Source: Methanobacterium sp.
GTDB lineage: Archaea > Methanobacteriota > Methanobacteria > Methanobacteriales > Methanobacteriaceae
Reading direction: 5' to 3'
DNA: 64,000 nucleotides
NCBI GenBank assembly: GCA_016222945.1
Contig: JACRPY010000002.1
Coordinates: 248,001 to 312,000, forward strand
The translations under genes and the position numbers were made by a program. Below, in pieces: positions 60,389-64,000 of this stretch. Under the pieces are notes generated by a model. The model ran no database searches, was not told where the DNA came from, and was given only the letters and a program-made list of their open reading frames with translations. Within the stretch, counting starts at the first letter, position 1. Every line of letters starts with the position of its first letter.

Positions 60389-61294
60389 CTACTCGGTTAT
60401 AACTCTGCATCCGTCACTTTCTACTATAACTGTATGTTCGGATTGAGCAACAACCGCATTACTCTTTTCTTTGAGCACATGATACGGATAAACTGCCCTT
60501 GAAGAAATTAGCATTCTCATTGCAGTATTTAAATGATGCTCGCTGAAACTGTCTTTCATCCATCTTAAAGTAAATGGTAAATTTTTGTAATCCTTTTTTA
60601 TTATATTTAAAGCTCTTTTTGCATGAATTAGCCTCATTGGCCGATCTCTTAAGAATCGAAATATATGAACTTCATTTGTATCAGTAACCCTTCCAATACC
60701 ATCAGTTGCAAAAGGTTCTATTGCTAAAACATCTCCTTCTTCCAGTTTATGAGGATTATTTTCTTTTATATTAGGCATTGAAAGTCCAGAATGAAGTATC
60801 CAGCGATCCATACTGTGTCCAGTTAAATTAGAAACAGAATTAAATCCTCTGTTGTTTATAGCATTTTCAACAGCTTCCCCAACTTTACCTACCTCAACAC
60901 CAGCTTTTATCGCGCTTATTGCACTTTCAAGTCCTTCTCGTGATGCGTCTATCATGTTTTGGTGTTTTTCCATTAATTCTTCAGAAACACCATCTCCAAC
61001 AATCACGCTTATGGCAGTATCTGCAATATAACCGTCTACATGGGCACCTAAATCAATTTTAACAAGATCTCCAGATTTAACGGTCTTTTCATCATTTATG
61101 GGGGATGTGTAATGTGCAGTAATCTCATTTATGGAAATATTGCATGGAAAAGCAGGAATGCCTCCCAGTTCTACAATTCCTCCTTCAATAAATTCTACAA
61201 GTTCAACTATTTTCATATCTTCTTGGACATGATTTACAGCATTTTCTCTGACTTTGGATACAATTTTTCCAGCTTTTTTGTACATATCAATCAT
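60389..61294 (-). CDS. map: Methionine aminopeptidase, type II
   Basis: The 301-aa enzyme has metal ligands in KIDLGAHVDGYIADTAISV (two Asp), LTGHSMDRWILHSG (His), the type II insertion after residue ~200, EPFATDG (Glu) and the final Glu in SEHTVIVESDG. It removes initiator methionine from nascent proteins. Convergent with the preceding gene; ends 10 bp from it. Confidence 0.95.
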   Translation of the reverse strand: MIDMYKKAGKIVSKVRENAVNHVQEDMKIVELVEFIEGGIVELGGIPAFPCNISINEITAHYTSPINDEKTVKSGDLVKIDLGAHVDGYIADTAISVIVGDGVSEELMEKHQNMIDASREGLESAISAIKAGVEVGKVGEAVENAINNRGFNSVSNLTGHSMDRWILHSGLSMPNIKENNPHKLEEGDVLAIEPFATDGIGRVTDTNEVHIFRFLRDRPMRLIHAKRALNIIKKDYKNLPFTLRWMKDSFSEHHLNTAMRMLISSRAVYPYHVLKEKSNAVVAQSEHTVIVESDGCRVITE

Positions 61295-61491
61295 ATAATC
61301 ACTTATAAACTTATTTTTAGAATAAATATGAAATTCAGCTAAAATTTCTATCTAAAATAATCATCAATATTCATATAAATGTAATGTTTTTAAAGATATA
61401 TGACATTTTAGGTTCAAGTTTCTATTAGAATAATTAATATAATTTGAAAGACAAATATAAACAAAGATTTAATAAACCTTTCTAAAGAGAA

Positions 61492-61497
61492 AGGAGG
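61492..61497 (+). promoter_or_regulatory. Shine-Dalgarno site that decides an ATT start
   Basis: AGGAGG, seven bases before ATT at 61505. No ATG, GTG or TTG follows in a usable position, so this site is the main support for the noncanonical start. Confidence 0.6.
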
Positions 61498-61504
61498 CCA
61501 AAGA

Positions 61505-61813
61505 ATTCATAATAATTCTAAAAATGATATTAGCTATATTTCAGCAGCATCATTTTCAGCTTTTTTACCTATTGGTGACGCATTTCAGATTTTTATAATC
61601 GTTGCAGCGATTATAATTGTTTTAATAGGTGTTTCTGCCATTCGTAAAAGAAGAAGAAGTACTGATCAATTGGATAGGAGAGCTTCAATTATAAGAAGAG
61701 AGTTCACAGCTATAAAACAAGAAAAATCTTATGAAGCTGAGGATTACTGGATAAAAAGCCGACTTGAAGATGATTCTAATGATTTAGAGGATATTATTAT
61801 GGATAGAAAATAG
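61505..61813 (+). CDS. Membrane-anchored small protein with apparent ATT start (102 aa)
   Basis: From ATT the frame is open for 102 codons. The product has an N-terminal polar stretch, a membrane helix (FQIFIIVAAIIIVLIGVSAI), a basic patch (RKRRR), and a charged helical tail ending EDDSNDLEDIIMDRK. The first in-frame TTG is ~55 codons downstream, after the helix, so a normal start would lose the membrane anchor. The hydrophobic helix plus positive-inside patch is unlikely by chance. It heads a run of three small anchored proteins. Confidence 0.55.
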   Translation: MHNNSKNDISYISAASFSAFLPIGDAFQIFIIVAAIIIVLIGVSAIRKRRRSTDQLDRRASIIRREFTAIKQEKSYEAEDYWIKSRLEDDSNDLEDIIMDRK

Positions 61814-62037
61814 ATTTGTTTTCACATAATTTAAACTGTATTTAACTGAATTTAATTTTAAAGGTTTAAATTTGGATTTCCTTAAATTCTATTGGTCAAT
61901 CAATACTCATTTAAACCTTTAAACTTCTATTTATATATAATTGGAATATAATATATTAATCCAGAATTAATAAAAAAGCCACTTTAAATAAATAATCTTA
62001 AATATTTGCTTAAACAATTAATAAAAAGGTGAAAAAT

Positions 62038-62469
62038 ATGGCTGACGTTGCAACTGCAATTTCACAAAATATTGTTTTGATAATTATGACAGTAATTGCG
62101 GCGATTGTTATCATTGTTGTTGTTACTGAATGGAAAAAGGTTAGAGAAACTCAAAATAATGTGGCACTCGTGGAAAAACAAGTAGAGCTTAAAAAGATAT
62201 CTTTAGTAGAAAAAGACATTGATACAAAGCGTATGATGGAAAATGTAATTCCATTACCTAAAGAACAGCAAGAACAGCTTGCAAAAATAAGACAGGGAAC
62301 ATCTGATGTCATGCACAAAGTAGGGTATCTCCACAGCGAAATAAGCGAAAGAGTTGCCCATCTAGAAGCTAAAGCAGAATATGGAAAACTCCAAAAATTG
62401 ATGAAAGACCTTGAAGAGAAAGAAAAAGAACTTGATAAAAAGATGGAAAAAAGCACAAGGAGGGTTTAA
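62038..62469 (+). CDS. Membrane-anchored coiled-coil protein (143 aa)
   Basis: One N-terminal membrane helix (IVLIIMTVIAAIVIIVVVTE) is followed by a long charged helix rich in Lys and Glu (VEKQVELKKISLVEKDIDTK; KLMKDLEEKEKELDKKMEKS). GGTGAAAAAT precedes the chosen ATG. It lies four bases upstream of the next gene, so the two are one operon. No family recognised; a scaffold at the membrane is the simplest reading. Confidence 0.75.
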   Translation: MADVATAISQNIVLIIMTVIAAIVIIVVVTEWKKVRETQNNVALVEKQVELKKISLVEKDIDTKRMMENVIPLPKEQQEQLAKIRQGTSDVMHKVGYLHSEISERVAHLEAKAEYGKLQKLMKDLEEKEKELDKKMEKSTRRV

Positions 62470-62472
62470 TAA

Positions 62473-63021
62473 ATGGGACCTCTTGAATTATTTGCAATCT
62501 TGGTATTAGCAGGTGCAATAATTGTTCTTTTGTACTATTACATTCAGGAGATGAAGGGAACTTCTTCAGGTGATGTAAAGTCCAGTATTTATGAAATGGG
62601 TAATAGAGTATCTGAAGGAATATCTCAAACTAGTGATAGAGTATCTGAAGGAATATCCCAAACAAGTAGTAATGTTTCTGGAGGAGAAGGAAGAATGTCT
62701 GGAGTAAGTGAAAAAGTATCTGAAATGGGCGAGAGACTAAGAGGAAAAGTAAGGGAAGTTCCTATAAGCACTGATGTTCTATCCTCAAGAATAGATGAAT
62801 TTTTAAATGAACAAAGCGACCAGCTAATAAAAGACTGGGAATTGGCAACAAAAAACGATGTTGGACAGCTTGAAAAGAAATATAGCAAAGTTTCTAGGGA
62901 TATAGATGACTTGGAGAGACGTTTCAACGAATATAGAGGCCATGCCAATAAAAAATTCGAAAATATTGAAAACAGACTAACTGCATTAGAAGGTGAAGAA
63001 GAGACAGAAACCGCGGAATAA
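62473..63021 (+). CDS. Membrane-anchored coiled-coil protein with short repeats (182 aa)
   Basis: N-terminal helix (FAILVLAGAIIVLLYYYIQE), then two near-identical repeats (RVSEGISQTSD twice), a flexible Ser/Gly segment, and a long amphipathic C-terminal coil (KKYSKVSRDIDDLERRFNEY). The translation start is four bases from the previous stop, with GGAGG. Likely partner of the 143-aa protein. Confidence 0.75.
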   Translation: MGPLELFAILVLAGAIIVLLYYYIQEMKGTSSGDVKSSIYEMGNRVSEGISQTSDRVSEGISQTSSNVSGGEGRMSGVSEKVSEMGERLRGKVREVPISTDVLSSRIDEFLNEQSDQLIKDWELATKNDVGQLEKKYSKVSRDIDDLERRFNEYRGHANKKFENIENRLTALEGEEETETAE

Positions 63022-63194
63022 ACTCTATTTTATTCCTTTTTTTTCTACTAATAACTTTTTAGTGAATATTTACCATGTTTTTGGAATAATTAGGCTGTTA
63101 AAACGTGAATAATTTTAAATAACTTAATTTAATAATTATATTTAAAATATTAAGCAAAAATAAATTTTGATTTTTAATATTCCATGAAGAGAAA

Positions 63195-63204
63195 CCTTTA
63201 TATA
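63195..63204 (+). promoter_or_regulatory. TATA box of initiator tRNA gene
   Basis: CTTTATATAC lies ~26 bases before the tRNA-Met 5' end, the expected archaeal spacing. Confidence 0.6.
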
Positions 63205-63229
63205 CTCTGAAGTATAAACCATGGTACTA

Positions 63230-64000
<771 letters not shown>

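Overview
The window is archaeal and almost certainly from a Methanobacterium-type methanogen (order Methanobacteriales). The DNA is AT-rich. It carries the frhADGB F420-reducing hydrogenase operon, cfbD for coenzyme F430, an ortholog of the MthK potassium channel, archaeal RNA polymerase subunits Rpo4 and Rpo11, TFS, PCNA, GINS51, aIF2-alpha, Nop10, Pus10 and SRP54, intron-less tRNAs without encoded CCA, and strong GGTG/GGAGG ribosome-binding sites before most genes.

Layout. 0-3 kb: a truncated RsgA-type GTPase runs off the left edge; next come a decayed tRNA-Arg copy, an orphan zinc-ribbon membrane protein and an intact tRNA-Arg(GCG). 3-11 kb: mostly minus-strand metabolic genes (PAP2-like, pilin-like, AIR-synthase-like, hisH, a nucleotidyltransferase-cupin fusion, cfbD), then a divergent M14-like secreted protein with sfsA, and mthK. 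11-20 kb: an accessory island with two tandem Gly-rich secreted proteins, small membrane proteins, a 243-aa soluble orphan, a broken 3.8-kb surface protein (beta-helix, C39-like peptidase, toxin-like tail), an MFS exporter, and two remnants of the same tyrosine recombinase on either side of the exporter. 20-32 kb: ion transport and stress (CaCA antiporter plus UspA, small zinc-finger and membrane proteins, a Na,K-ATPase-like P-type pump), an FAD dehydrogenase, YbjQ, YchF and a secreted subtilase.

32-41 kb: cbiE, a cupin, a HemK2-type methyltransferase, a redox cassette (MarR, Fe-S-type flavoprotein, AhpD-like), then the minus-strand operon rpl21e-rpo4-DUF655-ksgA, followed by pus10 and srp54. 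41-51 kb: the conserved plus-strand information-processing cluster hpt, dph2, csl4, rpo11, DUF99, Nudix, tfs, membrane protein, pcn, gins51, rpl44e, rps27e, aIF2-alpha, nop10, PAC2. Transcription, DNA replication, translation initiation and rRNA modification are interleaved here. 51-55 kb: a PHP phosphoesterase, a MoxR/VWA module, two tandemly duplicated tRNA-Arg genes, and PAC2. 55-59 kb: the frh operon, which supplies reduced F420 to methanogenesis. 59-64 kb: TPR and acidic-tail proteins, map, three small membrane-anchored proteins (one apparently starting at ATT), initiator tRNA-Met, and an AT-rich stretch ending in a Shine-Dalgarno sequence for a gene beyond the window.

The most unusual material is the 11-20 kb island. 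There a surface protein with polymorphic-toxin architecture has been broken by a frame-changing deletion inside its C39 peptidase domain. It is followed closely by a soluble protein whose only visible relative in the window (the 422-aa protein) lies next to the tRNA-Arg remnant. I saw no CRISPR array, rRNA gene or intact insertion sequence. All calls come from reading the sequence; no database search was run.
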